From positions 1 through 64,000 of the forward strand of contig NZ_BMFY01000012.1 of assembly GCF_014639315.1 (NCBI RefSeq): a stretch of 64,000 bases of DNA, in the 5' to 3' direction. The position numbers and the translations under genes were made by a program. Below the pieces are notes generated by a model, which saw only the letters and a program-made list of their open reading frames with translations, was not told the DNA's origin and did not search any database. Shown here one piece after another: positions 36,271 to 45,637 of the stretch. Source of the stretch: Sediminivirga luteola (lineage in GTDB: Bacteria; Actinomycetota; Actinomycetes; Actinomycetales; Brevibacteriaceae). How positions within the stretch are numbered: the stretch's first letter is position 1; every line of letters begins with the position of its first letter.

Positions 36271-37841
36271 GGGATTGCCCCTTCCGGCGCCCGGGTGCGA
36301 GCGATACGCAGATCGCCCACCGCTTTGACCCGGATTCTGGTGGCTTCTCCGGGCAGATACGGGATCGGGATGTCGTCCTCGTCGATGATGGCCACGCTGG
36401 AAGGCGCAGCACCGGCGGCAACCGCACGGTCCACCGCCTCCTGCCGTGCTTCGTCCATCGTCTGCCTGCGCCTGCCGGGCGGGATGGTGAAGATCCTGTC
36501 GACCTCGCCGGAAACCTGCGCGATCGCGGCCCCGACTGCATTGGCGACCGCGTAGTGCTCCGGACGGACGACCGGCCCTACCCCCTCAAGCCGCTCCGGG
36601 AGCAGTGCCGATCCGCCGCCCACGCCCACCACCGGGAACTCGCCGGGCGCGGTCCGCATCGAGTTCACCGCATCGGCGTGGCGGGATGCCATGTCCCGCA
36701 ACGCGTCATGCACCAGCTGCTCGTCTAGATGGCGTACCAGGGATCGGTCGCCGATGTCAGCCCTCCCTGCCGCCACGGCCACATCAGTGGCGGTGAGGAC
36801 GTCGCCGCCGAACACCAGTCCGCGGCGGGAAAGGCGGTATCCGACGGAACCCGGCCCCACCCGCACCGGCGGACCCGGGCGTACCAGGCTGCCGCCGCCG
36901 ATGGCGATGGAAATGACGTCAGGCATGCGGAAGTTCGTGGGAACGCCAGCGACTTCCACCGCGCTGGTCGCCTCACGAGGAAAGCCAGCACGCAGCATTC
37001 CGACATCGCTGGTCGTGCCACCGAAATCGACCACTGCGCAATCCCTCACTCCCGAGAGCATCGCGGCGCCACGCATCGAGTTCGCCGGGCCGGAGGCGAA
37101 CGTCGAGACCGGGTATTCCTGGACCGTTTCGACATCCATGACAGTGCCGTCGTTCTGCGACAGGAACAGCGGCGCGGTGATGCCGCAGGCCCGCACGACG
37201 CCATGCAACGCCGCAGCGACCTCCTCCGCGAGGAGGCGCAGTGAGGCGTTGATGATGGTGGCGTTCTCTCGTTCCAACAGGCCGATCCGCCCGATCCGGT
37301 AGGACAGCGACACAGGGACATCGGGGAGCACCTGACCAAGCACATCTGCGGCCTCCTCTTCGAACTCGGCGTTCACAGGGGAGAACACCGAACTCACGGC
37401 GATGCTCTGCACCCCCGCTTGACCGAGTCGCTCGCCGATTCTCCGTAGCCCGGCCACATCGAGCCGCGAGATCCGCCGACCGGTGAACTCGTGTCCGCCG
37501 GCCAGCAGATGCCCGCTGGCGTGCAGGGCGTCCCGCAGATGCTGCGGCCACTCGGTGAACGGCGGCAGCGCAGCCGTCGCGGGAAGACACAACCGGATGG
37601 CCGCGGTGCGAGCCAGCCGGTCGGCCTCGACCAGGGCGTTGAGGAAATGCGTGGTGCCGACCATGACGGCATCGACGTCCGCAGTCAGGAACGGACGCTG
37701 ACGCTGCAGATCGTCCAGTGCCCCGCGGATCCCTGTCGAGACATCAGCGGTGGTGTGACGCTTGGCCACCGCGACGACCGCTGACCCGTCCATGAGGACG
37801 GCGTCGGTATGAGTGCCCCCGACGTCGATTCCTATCCGCAT
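36267..37841 (-). CDS. Hydantoinase/oxoprolinase A-type subunit, copy 2
   Basis: HyuA-like protein of 524 residues with the ASKHA-type nucleotide fold. The N-terminal phosphate loop is GIDVGGTHTDAVLMDG, the second is VVDFGGTTSDVGML near residue 270, and MVGTTHFLNALVEADRL follows the first domain. Relatives hydrolyse hydantoins or oxoproline with ATP, normally with a HyuB partner. No HyuB is present; the gene lies between two DUF917 genes (21-bp gap upstream, 4-base overlap downstream). It resembles HyuA copy 1 throughout, pointing to duplication of a HyuA-DUF917 pair. Confidence 0.88.
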   Translation of the reverse strand: MRIGIDVGGTHTDAVLMDGSAVVAVAKRHTTADVSTGIRGALDDLQRQRPFLTADVDAVMVGTTHFLNALVEADRLARTAAIRLCLPATAALPPFTEWPQHLRDALHASGHLLAGGHEFTGRRISRLDVAGLRRIGERLGQAGVQSIAVSSVFSPVNAEFEEEAADVLGQVLPDVPVSLSYRIGRIGLLERENATIINASLRLLAEEVAAALHGVVRACGITAPLFLSQNDGTVMDVETVQEYPVSTFASGPANSMRGAAMLSGVRDCAVVDFGGTTSDVGMLRAGFPREATSAVEVAGVPTNFRMPDVISIAIGGGSLVRPGPPVRVGPGSVGYRLSRRGLVFGGDVLTATDVAVAAGRADIGDRSLVRHLDEQLVHDALRDMASRHADAVNSMRTAPGEFPVVGVGGGSALLPERLEGVGPVVRPEHYAVANAVGAAIAQVSGEVDRIFTIPPGRRRQTMDEARQEAVDRAVAAGAAPSSVAIIDEDDIPIPYLPGEATRIRVKAVGDLRIARTRAPEGAIP

Positions 37842-37862
37842 ATCTCCACAGTGTGCCTTATC

Positions 37863-38927
37863 TCACACCCTGACCGGATCGGTGTCATAGCCGAAGTACC
37901 GCGGGCCAACCAGCGCGATCCCTTCCTCGGTGTGCCACCGCGCATCTGCCGGCGAGGCGATCACCGCGATCCGGGCCCCGTACCGCAGGTTCTCTGTGGT
38001 GATGGGCTCTCCGGTCTCGATGTCCAGCGCCATGATGAGATCCGGAGTGGTGACCTCCGTGGCCCCGTCGATCTCCGCGATCAGGATCTCATTCTGGATG
38101 TAAAGCCTCATGACCGTGCCCTCACGTCCACCGAAACCTGCGATCGTGACGATGCCCCGGGCGAAGCCCGTCTCGGTCTTCCGCTCGAGGTCCGTGATCT
38201 TGCCCGCGAAGAGCTTTCGTCCGCCGACTGCGGCCACGACGGCCTGCACCGGGTCCCTGTGTTCCTTCTGCGCGGCCTGGATCGCCGCTCCGATGTCGAT
38301 GCATGCCGAGAGGGTGCCCGGCACGTAGGACTTCCTTGCCTCCTCGCCGTCCATGGCATACAGCGAGATGATCGCGGAGCATCCCATGTCGATGGTGGCC
38401 GAACGCGCCAGCGTCTCCGCCCATCGGTTGCTGATCGTGTCCAGCACGCCCCGGTTTCCCTTCTCATCCATGATGGTCATCGGGGTGGCGCGGATGCCGT
38501 AGAGCGAGGGGATCACCATCTGGAGCTCGGGGAAGGCCCGCCCCATGAAATCGCCGTCCACGAGCGGGAGACCCAGCTGAGCGGCCGCGACGAACGGGAT
38601 GGTCGAGTTGACGCCGCCGGCCTCGATGCAGGCGATATGCGTGGGCTTCTTACCCAGGTAACCTGCCAGGGTCTCCACGGCGGCGGAGACCTGATCGATA
38701 GTCGGCACCTTCTCCACCATGACGGTGGGCGCGCCCATCATAGCCACGGGAAGCACGACTGAATCGTCATCAAGGTCGTCCACTGCGGCGAGACTGATGG
38801 GACCGTGCTCGCGAATCGTCGCTTCCGCCAGAAGCGCACCGATGTAGGGGTCTCCGCCTCCTCCCGTCCCCAGCACCGCGGCCCCGCGCGCCAGCGCGGG
38901 AATGTCCTCGAGCACGACAGTGCGCAT
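37863..38927 (-). CDS. DUF917 family protein, copy 2
   Basis: DUF917 protein of 354 residues. The N-terminal loop is GTGGGGDPYIGALL, then IEAGGVNSTIPF near residue 100 and a C-terminal beta-rich region with YIQNEILIAEIDG and TPDLIMALDIETGEPI. The ATG at 38927 follows the stop of HyuA copy 1 after two bases, with AAAGGGG upstream inside that gene. Members next to HyuA genes have been linked to removal of the sulfur substituent from S-methyl-thiohydantoins and to hydantoin metabolism. That function is assumed here by family and context only. Confidence 0.87.
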   Translation of the reverse strand: MRTVVLEDIPALARGAAVLGTGGGGDPYIGALLAEATIREHGPISLAAVDDLDDDSVVLPVAMMGAPTVMVEKVPTIDQVSAAVETLAGYLGKKPTHIACIEAGGVNSTIPFVAAAQLGLPLVDGDFMGRAFPELQMVIPSLYGIRATPMTIMDEKGNRGVLDTISNRWAETLARSATIDMGCSAIISLYAMDGEEARKSYVPGTLSACIDIGAAIQAAQKEHRDPVQAVVAAVGGRKLFAGKITDLERKTETGFARGIVTIAGFGGREGTVMRLYIQNEILIAEIDGATEVTTPDLIMALDIETGEPITTENLRYGARIAVIASPADARWHTEEGIALVGPRYFGYDTDPVRV

Positions 38928-38929
38928 GG

Positions 38930-40471
38930 TCACACCCCTTTCAGATCGCCGACGGCCTTGCATCGGATCCGGGTCGCGTTGCCCGGCAGATATGGCAGGG
39001 GGACCTCGTCGAAGTCCACGATCCGCACGGTGTCCCTGTCCGCGCCGGCCTCCACCGCCCGGTCCACGGCGGCCTCACGGGCTTCGGCCACAACGTCGTC
39101 GCGGGTTCCCGGCGCCACCGTGAACACCTGATCGATCTCGCCCCCGATCTGGGCGATCGCGGCGCCGATGGCGTTCGCCACGGCGAAGTTGTCCGGACGG
39201 ACCATCTCGCCGAGCCCGGGAAGCCGGTCCGGCAGCAGAATCGATCCGCCGCCGACCGCCACCACCGGAAGCGGATCGGATGAAGTGCGCATCCGGTCCA
39301 CCCCCTCTGCGACATCGTCAGCGATGCGTTGCACCGCAGCCGTGACAAAGTCCTTGTCCAGGTGAGCGACCCTGGACGGATCGCCCATCTCCGCCATTCC
39401 CGCAGCCACGGCGATGTCACTGGCGGTGAGCGTGGCGCCGCCGAAGACGAGTGCCTCGGTGGTGAGCCTGTAACCCACAGACCGGGGCCCCACCGCGGCT
39501 TCGGCGGAGACGAGGCTGCCGCCGCCGATGCCGATGGAGTAGACATCCGGCATGCGGAAGTTGGTGCGCACGCCGCCGATCTCCACCTCCGTGTTGGCCT
39601 CGCGCGGGAACTTGTTGACCAGGATGCCGATGTCCGAGGTGGTTCCGCCGACGTCCACCACGGCGCAGTCTTCCAGGCCCGACAGCACAGCGGCACCGCG
39701 CATCGAATTGGTCGGACCGGAGGAGAACGTGCTGATGGGGTACTGCCGTGCGTAATCCGCGCCCATCAGCGTGCCGTCGTTCTGGGACAGGAAGAGCGGA
39801 GCGGTGATGCCGTAGTCCGCAAGGGAACGCTCGAAGCCGCCCACGACGGTCTGGGCCATGGCGGACAGCGCCGCGTTGGCGATCGCAGCGTTCTCCCTTC
39901 CCAGCAGCCCGGTGCGGCCGATCCTGCTGGAAAGCGAGATCGACACCGCAGGGCCGAGCTCCTCGGCGAGGATCTCCGCCGCACGCACCTCGAATTCGTC
40001 GTTGACCGGGGAGAACACAGAGGAAACCGCCACGGCTTCCACGCCATTGGTCCTCATGTCCGCGGCGATGCGTTTGATCTCATCGGGATCCAGTGGGGAG
40101 ATCTCCCGGCCGTCGAATTCGTGACCGCCGTGGGCAAGATAGCTGCGGCCCCCGGTGGCCTCCACGAGACGCTGGGGCCAGTCCACCATCGGCGGCAGCG
40201 AAGCCGTAGCCGGCAGACCGAGTCGCAGAGCTGCGACCTTCACGAGCCGACGTGCTTCGACGAAGGCGTTGACGAAGTGGGTGGTGCCGATCATCACCGC
40301 CTCGATGTCGCCGGGGTCGAAGTCCCGTTCGGCCTTCAGCCCGTCAAGCGAATTGACGATCCCGGTAGAGATGTCGTCGGTGGTAGGGGCTTTGGTTCCC
40401 GCGAGGACGGTGTCGCCCTCCATCAGGACGGAGTCGGTGTTGGTCCCACCGACGTCGATTCCGATGCGCAC
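38930..40471 (-). CDS. Hydantoinase/oxoprolinase A-type subunit, copy 1
   Basis: HyuA-like ATP-binding protein of 513 residues, with GIDVGGTNTDSVLMEG at the N-terminus, MIGTTHFVNAFVEARRL at about 80, and VVDVGGTTSDIGILV near 260. It is the sibling of copy 2 downstream, with the same block order and length. It lies 35 bp after DUF917 copy 1 and 2 bases before DUF917 copy 2, so each HyuA is followed by a DUF917 gene. Likely acts in ATP-dependent opening of a hydantoin-type ring, in the cytosol. Confidence 0.89.
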   Translation of the reverse strand: MRIGIDVGGTNTDSVLMEGDTVLAGTKAPTTDDISTGIVNSLDGLKAERDFDPGDIEAVMIGTTHFVNAFVEARRLVKVAALRLGLPATASLPPMVDWPQRLVEATGGRSYLAHGGHEFDGREISPLDPDEIKRIAADMRTNGVEAVAVSSVFSPVNDEFEVRAAEILAEELGPAVSISLSSRIGRTGLLGRENAAIANAALSAMAQTVVGGFERSLADYGITAPLFLSQNDGTLMGADYARQYPISTFSSGPTNSMRGAAVLSGLEDCAVVDVGGTTSDIGILVNKFPREANTEVEIGGVRTNFRMPDVYSIGIGGGSLVSAEAAVGPRSVGYRLTTEALVFGGATLTASDIAVAAGMAEMGDPSRVAHLDKDFVTAAVQRIADDVAEGVDRMRTSSDPLPVVAVGGGSILLPDRLPGLGEMVRPDNFAVANAIGAAIAQIGGEIDQVFTVAPGTRDDVVAEAREAAVDRAVEAGADRDTVRIVDFDEVPLPYLPGNATRIRCKAVGDLKGV

Positions 40472-40506
40472 TAGGTAGTCCTTTCCATATCAGGGCTTCG
40501 AGGGTG

Positions 40507-41643
40507 TCAGGGCGCCGGCGCGGCCTGTTTCGGGGCAGCGAGCTGTTCCAGCGGAGTCCAGTCGTGGTCCAGCCCAAAGCAGCGGGGCCCCCAGACCTTC
40601 AACGCCTCGGGTGTGCGCATGATCTCCGGCGTAGAGATCCCCAGCACGGTCACGCGCTGGCCGTACCGGGTGGATTCCGTCGTGATCGCCTCACCCGAGT
40701 CAGAATCCAGCACGCAGATGAGATCCGGGACGACCCCGACGACTTCGCTATGACCAGCCGGATCGACCATCCGCGCGATGATGTTCTCGTTGCGGAAGTC
40801 GATCACCAGTTCGTCCTCGGCACCGAAGACGGCGATCTTCAACGTGCCTGAGCTGAAGCCGTCCACCACCTGCCGTTGCACGTCGGTGACCTTCCCGGTG
40901 GCGATCACGTGCGCGTAGCCGTAGATGGAGTCCTGCACCACGGAGGCGATCGCGGCGATCGGATCGGAGTGTGCCTGGTTGGCCTCGCGCACCGCGGCGC
41001 CGAACGACTGGGCAAGACCCAGCGTGCCGGCCACAGCCGTGCGTTTCACATCCGCTCCGCTCATCGGATACTCCGCGATGTAGGCCGCCCCGCCCATGCG
41101 GATCGTCACGGCACGAGCGAAAGATTCCATCCGGACGTTGTCGTCACCGGTCTCGACGACGACGTGATCCCCATTGGCGTCCGAGACGACCAGCGGTGAG
41201 CCGGGCACCCCGTAAACCCCGAAGGTCTCCATCTGAAGCTCCGGGAAGGCCCGCCCCATCCCGTCGCCGTCGACCACGGGGATGCCGGCCTGTGCGGCGG
41301 CCAGGAGCGGGATCATCGAGTTCAGCCCGCCTATCTCCATCGGGATGATGAAATCGGCCGTCTTCCCGATGCGCGTCTCCAATGCACGCAGGGAGTTCAG
41401 CGCTTCCTCACCAGCAGGGAGCTTCTCCACCACGACGGTCGGGGCTCCCATCATGGCGGAGGCGATCACGCACGCCTCGTCCGGCACTTCGTCCGGATGG
41501 ACCACGGTGACCGTCAATCCGTCGCGGATGGCTTTTTGCACCAGCAGCCGGCCGATGAGCGGGTCGCCTCCGCCTCCGGTGCCGAGGATGCCGGCGCCGA
41601 TGGCGATGTCGTCGATGTCCTCGACAGTCAGGATGCGGGTCAT
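40507..41643 (-). CDS. DUF917 family protein, copy 1
   Basis: DUF917 protein of 378 residues, beginning MTRILTVEDIDDIAIG with GILGTGGGGDPLIGRLL close behind, then IPMEIGGLNSMIPLL. The C-terminal half has NENIIARMVDPAG and VPDLICVLDSDSGEAI, matching copy 2 at corresponding places. The start overlaps the permease stop by four bases. It is the first of three family members in the operon, and copy 1 and 2 are clearly closer to each other than to copy 3. Confidence 0.87.
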   Translation of the reverse strand: MTRILTVEDIDDIAIGAGILGTGGGGDPLIGRLLVQKAIRDGLTVTVVHPDEVPDEACVIASAMMGAPTVVVEKLPAGEEALNSLRALETRIGKTADFIIPMEIGGLNSMIPLLAAAQAGIPVVDGDGMGRAFPELQMETFGVYGVPGSPLVVSDANGDHVVVETGDDNVRMESFARAVTIRMGGAAYIAEYPMSGADVKRTAVAGTLGLAQSFGAAVREANQAHSDPIAAIASVVQDSIYGYAHVIATGKVTDVQRQVVDGFSSGTLKIAVFGAEDELVIDFRNENIIARMVDPAGHSEVVGVVPDLICVLDSDSGEAITTESTRYGQRVTVLGISTPEIMRTPEALKVWGPRCFGLDHDWTPLEQLAAPKQAAPAP

Positions 41644-42968
41644 GCCGCGGCCTCCGTCTCGGTGTTCGACTTCAGCAGAGCGCTGTCCTTACCGAACCGG
41701 TTAAGCAGGAAGAGCACGATACCGGCCGAGACCATGCCGTCGATCACCGGCATGCTGGTGATGAGAACGGGCGTGTAGGTGGTGATCAGAGCCACGACGG
41801 AGCCCACGATCCACGCGGCAAGGGCGAAGGGACGCAGGACCGGCACCGAGTCCAGCAGGGAGGTGCCGTAGCGCGATCGCTTGCCGAAGTAGTAGTCGGC
41901 GATGATCACGCCGGCTACCGGCGGGATGAACACGCCCAGCACGTTCAGGAACGCGGGGAAGTTCTGGTAGATGCCCATCAGCGCCAGGACGATACCCACG
42001 ACGCCGGCGATGGCGGTCAATTGCCACTTCTGCAGTCTGGTGAAGATCACCGCCAGTCCCAGAGCGGCGGAGTAGAGGTTGTTGTCGTTGGAGGACCACT
42101 GAGCGAGCATCAGCAAGACGAGAGCGAGCACGCCCCAGCCCAGGCCGATCATGATGTTGACGATGTCCGAGGTCCCGGTCTCCATCGCCATCAGCGTTCC
42201 CGTGATGAGGACCAGCGGGGTGACGACGCCGAAGGCCAGTACGGCTCCGCCGATCGTGTGTGCCGGCGATTTGGCGTACCGTGAGACGTCCGGCGCGATG
42301 ACCGCGCCGACGATGAAGGAGCTCACGGTGAGGGAGATGCCCACACCGACGCTGATCGGTTCGCCATTGCCTTCCATCGCTAGGATCTCGTCCCAGGTGT
42401 TCGCCTCCAGGACCCGCCACGTGGATGCGATGATGAGGACCGCCATCAGCGGCACCGCGAGCTTGGAGAGGATGTCCAGCGCCTTGTAGCCGATCACGGC
42501 GGTGGAGATCATGAGCACGCCGCCGATGATGATGAACAGCCACGAACCGACGGAGCTTCCGGTCAGCGTCGTCCATGCGGTCGCCGCGGTGTCTCCGAAA
42601 AGCCCCAGCTGAACAGCGAACCAGCCGTAACACCCGAGCGCCATGATGAAGGCGATGAGGACGATGGCCGAACGCCCGAAGGCGAACCGTGCCGCCATGG
42701 CAGTGGAGAGCCGAAGACGCGCGCCGATGATGCCCGTCAAAGAGGTGACGACGGTGAGGATGGCTCCGCCAACGAAAGCGGCGACGAATGCCTCGCGAAT
42801 GTTCAAGCCGTCGCCGATGGTGCCACCGGTCAGCAGCAGTCCCAGGCTGATGCCGACCCCGGACCACACGAGGCCCATGGAGAGCCAGGAGTGCGACTTC
42901 TCCTCCGGGACGGTCTCCCGGCTGTAATCCTTGAATGCCCTATTCGCTTTGCTGATTGCCGTTGACAT
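41640..42968 (-). CDS. NCS1-family permease (cytosine permease-like)
   Basis: Membrane carrier of 442 residues with about twelve hydrophobic helices, of the nucleobase:cation symporter-1 family to which CodB, allantoin and hydantoin (Mhp1) transporters belong. It has the N-terminal PEEKSHSWLSMGLVWSGVG motif before helix 1 and YGWFAVQLGLFGDT in helix 3. Cytosine-permease features include ARFAFGRSAIVL and IAPDVSRYAKSP. It follows the racemase by 13 bp and overlaps DUF917 copy 1, so it is the probable importer of the heterocycle degraded by this operon. Confidence 0.88.
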   Translation of the reverse strand: MSTAISKANRAFKDYSRETVPEEKSHSWLSMGLVWSGVGISLGLLLTGGTIGDGLNIREAFVAAFVGGAILTVVTSLTGIIGARLRLSTAMAARFAFGRSAIVLIAFIMALGCYGWFAVQLGLFGDTAATAWTTLTGSSVGSWLFIIIGGVLMISTAVIGYKALDILSKLAVPLMAVLIIASTWRVLEANTWDEILAMEGNGEPISVGVGISLTVSSFIVGAVIAPDVSRYAKSPAHTIGGAVLAFGVVTPLVLITGTLMAMETGTSDIVNIMIGLGWGVLALVLLMLAQWSSNDNNLYSAALGLAVIFTRLQKWQLTAIAGVVGIVLALMGIYQNFPAFLNVLGVFIPPVAGVIIADYYFGKRSRYGTSLLDSVPVLRPFALAAWIVGSVVALITTYTPVLITSMPVIDGMVSAGIVLFLLNRFGKDSALLKSNTETEAAA

Positions 42969-42981
42969 GTGAGCGTTCCCC

Positions 42982-43704
42982 TCAGATTCTCTCTTTGATG
43001 CGGGGCGGATAGTAGGTGGCTCGACTGGGGACGGCCTTGAGCCTGACGGCCTGTTCCAATGCGGTGATGGCCGAGCCGGTGGGATCCATGACGGGGATCT
43101 GCCCGTAGTCGGCGCTCAGCCGCGCCGAGACCGCGTGGGCCACATCGAGCATGCCGGTGCAGCCGAGTACGAAGCTCTGTGCTGCCCCGCTGTCCAGGGC
43201 CGCCCGCGCCTGAGCCTCGAGCCGGTCGACCAGAACGTCGTGCTGGCCGACGGAGAGCACGGGCATGTCCACCACGCGGATATCGGTGACCCGCTCGCTC
43301 AGGCCGTAGCCGCCGATGAGGCGGTGCAGCATGGAGAGCACATCGGGCAGCACCGTGAGGATACCGATCTTGTCCGCAGTGCCCAGCGCCGCGTGGATGG
43401 CTGGTTCGAAACCCCCGAAGACCGGGCCATCGAAGATCTCCCGGGCCGCATGCACACCGGGCTCGGCAAAACAGGACACGAAAATGCCGTCTATCCCGTC
43501 ATCCTTGGCCTGCTGGACGAGTTCGAGGATTCCGGGAACGCTGAGCGCCTCGTCGTAGCTGTTCTCGATGGACTGCGGTCCGCGTTCGATCTGGACCACG
43601 TCCACCTGCGTGCCCACGGCGCACCAGGCCTGGGCTTCCTCCTGAACACCGGCCAGCAGGGACGCGTCGATGATCGGAACGATGATCCGTAGCTTGATTG
43701 CCAT
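42982..43704 (-). CDS. Asp/Glu/hydantoin racemase family protein
   Basis: First gene of the hydantoinase-type operon, 240 residues from the ATG at 43704 (AAGGGAG upstream). It carries the two-cysteine catalytic pair of the Asp/Glu racemase superfamily at Cys78 (FVSCFAEPG) and Cys182 (VLGCTGMLD), one in each pseudo-symmetric half, as in hydantoin racemase HyuE. It should interconvert the two stereoisomers of a 5-substituted hydantoin or related compound so the ring hydrolases can use both. A maleate isomerase-like role is possible but less likely here. Confidence 0.85.
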   Translation of the reverse strand: MAIKLRIIVPIIDASLLAGVQEEAQAWCAVGTQVDVVQIERGPQSIENSYDEALSVPGILELVQQAKDDGIDGIFVSCFAEPGVHAAREIFDGPVFGGFEPAIHAALGTADKIGILTVLPDVLSMLHRLIGGYGLSERVTDIRVVDMPVLSVGQHDVLVDRLEAQARAALDSGAAQSFVLGCTGMLDVAHAVSARLSADYGQIPVMDPTGSAITALEQAVRLKAVPSRATYYPPRIKERI

Positions 43705-44006
43705 AGCGGCTCCCTTCGTTCTGCCGCCTGCCGTAAAGGAAGCGGCGGCGAGCATGTCCGCGAGCCTAAGAAGCACCCCGCCACACCGGAATGGGCACAT
43801 TGCACAGTCCTGGTGCACCACGCGCCAGTGTGCACTGCATCACACACGCCGGTGAGGGTTTCTGAGAGTGAAATGTCTGGTGAGAGTCGTGACCAAGGCG
43901 GTGACAGGAGATGTTTCAGCCATATGAAGAGTGAATCTTCAACAGCGCCGCCTGGCAGCACTACCCGCCAGATCGCTCCTGTGCGGCGACCGGAGAGCGC
44001 GATCCC
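43705..44006. promoter_or_regulatory. Operon promoter region with TGCAC palindromes (43801-43846)
   Basis: The 302-bp gap before the racemase holds no supported gene. Within 50 bases lie ATTGCACAG (43799-43807), the perfect palindrome TGGTGCACCA (43811-43820), CAGTG-TG-CACTG (43826-43837) and a CACACACG tract. These sit about 95-140 bases before the racemase start and could be operators for the PucR-type regulator encoded in the same operon. The link is positional only. Confidence 0.45.
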
Positions 44007-45401
44007 CTAGCCGTGCGGTCGCGCCGGGCGCCCCAGCCCCACGGCCAGCAGCGCCACCAGGCATACGGCCGCCGCCGTGAAGCCGAGTCCGGTGAAGCCC
44101 ACCAGCGCCAGCACGACTCCGGCGAGCGCGCCGCCGGCAGCCCCGGCCAGGCTCATGAAGGTGTCGAGCGTCCCCTGAGCGGCGACCCGCGCCGAGGCCG
44201 GCACGGCGACGACCAGCATCGACGACCCGGCGACGGTCGCCGCAGACCAGCCCAGGCCCAGCAGCACGAGGCCGGCCATGGTGAGCGTGTGCGCGTGCCC
44301 GCTCAGGCCGGCCAGCACGGCGGCGGCGAGCAGGATCACCTGGCCGCCCGCCAGGACCGCTCTGGCGCCCAGCCGGTCCGCGAGCATGCCCATCACCGGC
44401 GCGAGGGCGTACATGCCGGCGATGTGCAGGCTCACAGTCAGCCCGACCAGGGTGATGGCGGCGCCGTGCCCGCTCATATGGACCGGCGTCATCGACATCA
44501 CCGCCACCATCACCGCGTGGGCGGTCAGGACGCCGATGAAGGCCCGTCGCCCCGTGCTGCTGCGCATCAGGGCGCTCAGGCCGGCTTTCAGACCTGCGGC
44601 TTCAGCGTGCTCGGCGGCCGCGGTGACCTGAGCCCCCTCGGCGGGTTCCCCGGTCCCGGCGTCCCCGGTTCCCTCAGCGCTGGCCACCCGGCCGGAGGAG
44701 CCGGGCACGAGCGACTCCGGCGCCGGCGCGGGACGCCCGCCCGGTCCGCTTTGACCGGCGGCCTCCTGTGCCTCCTGGCGGAGCCGCCGGGCGGTCAGGT
44801 ACGGGTCCGGCTTCAGGCCCCACCACAGGACGGCCATCCCGAGCAGCAGTCCGGCGGCCGCGATGACGAAGAGTCCCGCCAGGACGGGAACGCCGAGAGC
44901 AGCTGAGAGCCGTTCACCGGGGCCGAGCAGATTGGGGCCGGCCACCGAGCCGACCGTCGTCATCCACACCACGAGGGAAAGGTCCCGGCCGCGCCGTCCG
45001 GGACGGCTGAGATCGGTGGCCGCGAATCGCGCCTGCAGATTCGCAGAGGTGGCGAATCCGATGAGCGCGGCACCTGCGAGCAGCAGCGGGAAGGCCCCCA
45101 GCACGGCGGCGGCGATCACGACGAGGCTGCCGCAGAATGCCACCAGCAGACCGGTTGTCAACGCCCGGCGCCTGCCACCGCTGGGAACGAGCCGGGCCAG
45201 TAGGGCGGAGCCGAAGGCAGCGCCCAGGGTCGTGGCAGTGGCCGCGGAGCCGGCCCAGGCCTCCGAACCGGACAGGTCGACCGCCAGCAGTGAGCCGGTG
45301 GAGACCACAGCCCCGGCGCCGATGCCGCTGAAGACCTGGGCGGCGGACAGGAGGGCCACGGTGCGGCGCTGCAACCGGAGAGAGTTCGTCACACAGCACA
45401 C
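44007..45401 (-). CDS. MFS transporter
   Basis: Carrier of 464 residues with twelve hydrophobic helices and a long hydrophilic loop of about 65 residues (Gly/Ala/Pro/Glu-rich) between halves. The N-terminus AAQVFSGIGAGAVVSTGSLL and the helix 2-3 motif LARLVPSGGRRRALTTG are typical of drug- or metabolite-efflux MFS_1 proteins. A GTG at 45401 with GGGGA 8 bases upstream is used; an in-frame GTG three codons later is also possible. Single-gene unit after the hydantoinase region; substrate not recognisable. Confidence 0.78.
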   Translation of the reverse strand: MCCVTNSLRLQRRTVALLSAAQVFSGIGAGAVVSTGSLLAVDLSGSEAWAGSAATATTLGAAFGSALLARLVPSGGRRRALTTGLLVAFCGSLVVIAAAVLGAFPLLLAGAALIGFATSANLQARFAATDLSRPGRRGRDLSLVVWMTTVGSVAGPNLLGPGERLSAALGVPVLAGLFVIAAAGLLLGMAVLWWGLKPDPYLTARRLRQEAQEAAGQSGPGGRPAPAPESLVPGSSGRVASAEGTGDAGTGEPAEGAQVTAAAEHAEAAGLKAGLSALMRSSTGRRAFIGVLTAHAVMVAVMSMTPVHMSGHGAAITLVGLTVSLHIAGMYALAPVMGMLADRLGARAVLAGGQVILLAAAVLAGLSGHAHTLTMAGLVLLGLGWSAATVAGSSMLVVAVPASARVAAQGTLDTFMSLAGAAGGALAGVVLALVGFTGLGFTAAAVCLVALLAVGLGRPARPHG

Positions 45402-45637
45402 GCTAGCTTCCCCGCCACGCCGCAGGGCAGGCGGCTCCGGGACACCGCGCTACACCGCCGCCACACGGACAGCGCTGTGGGCTCTCGATGAGCCTTTGAA
45501 ACGGCGCACAACGGGCGGGGCAGGCGCGCTGCAGGCACCAACCGACGGGCCAGTCGGCCGTCGCTGGCGGGCAGCACCACGTCAAGCCGCCGGGCACCGG
45601 CGCGTACCCTCGGGAGACCGCGTATCCTTAAGGAGAC

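Noticed and set aside
30435-45631. Shared decamer TATCCTTAAG at 30435-30444 and 45622-45631 upstream of two genes
   Set aside because: In one case it is about 110 bases from the start and in the other it overlaps the ribosome binding site, so a common promoter role is not credible.
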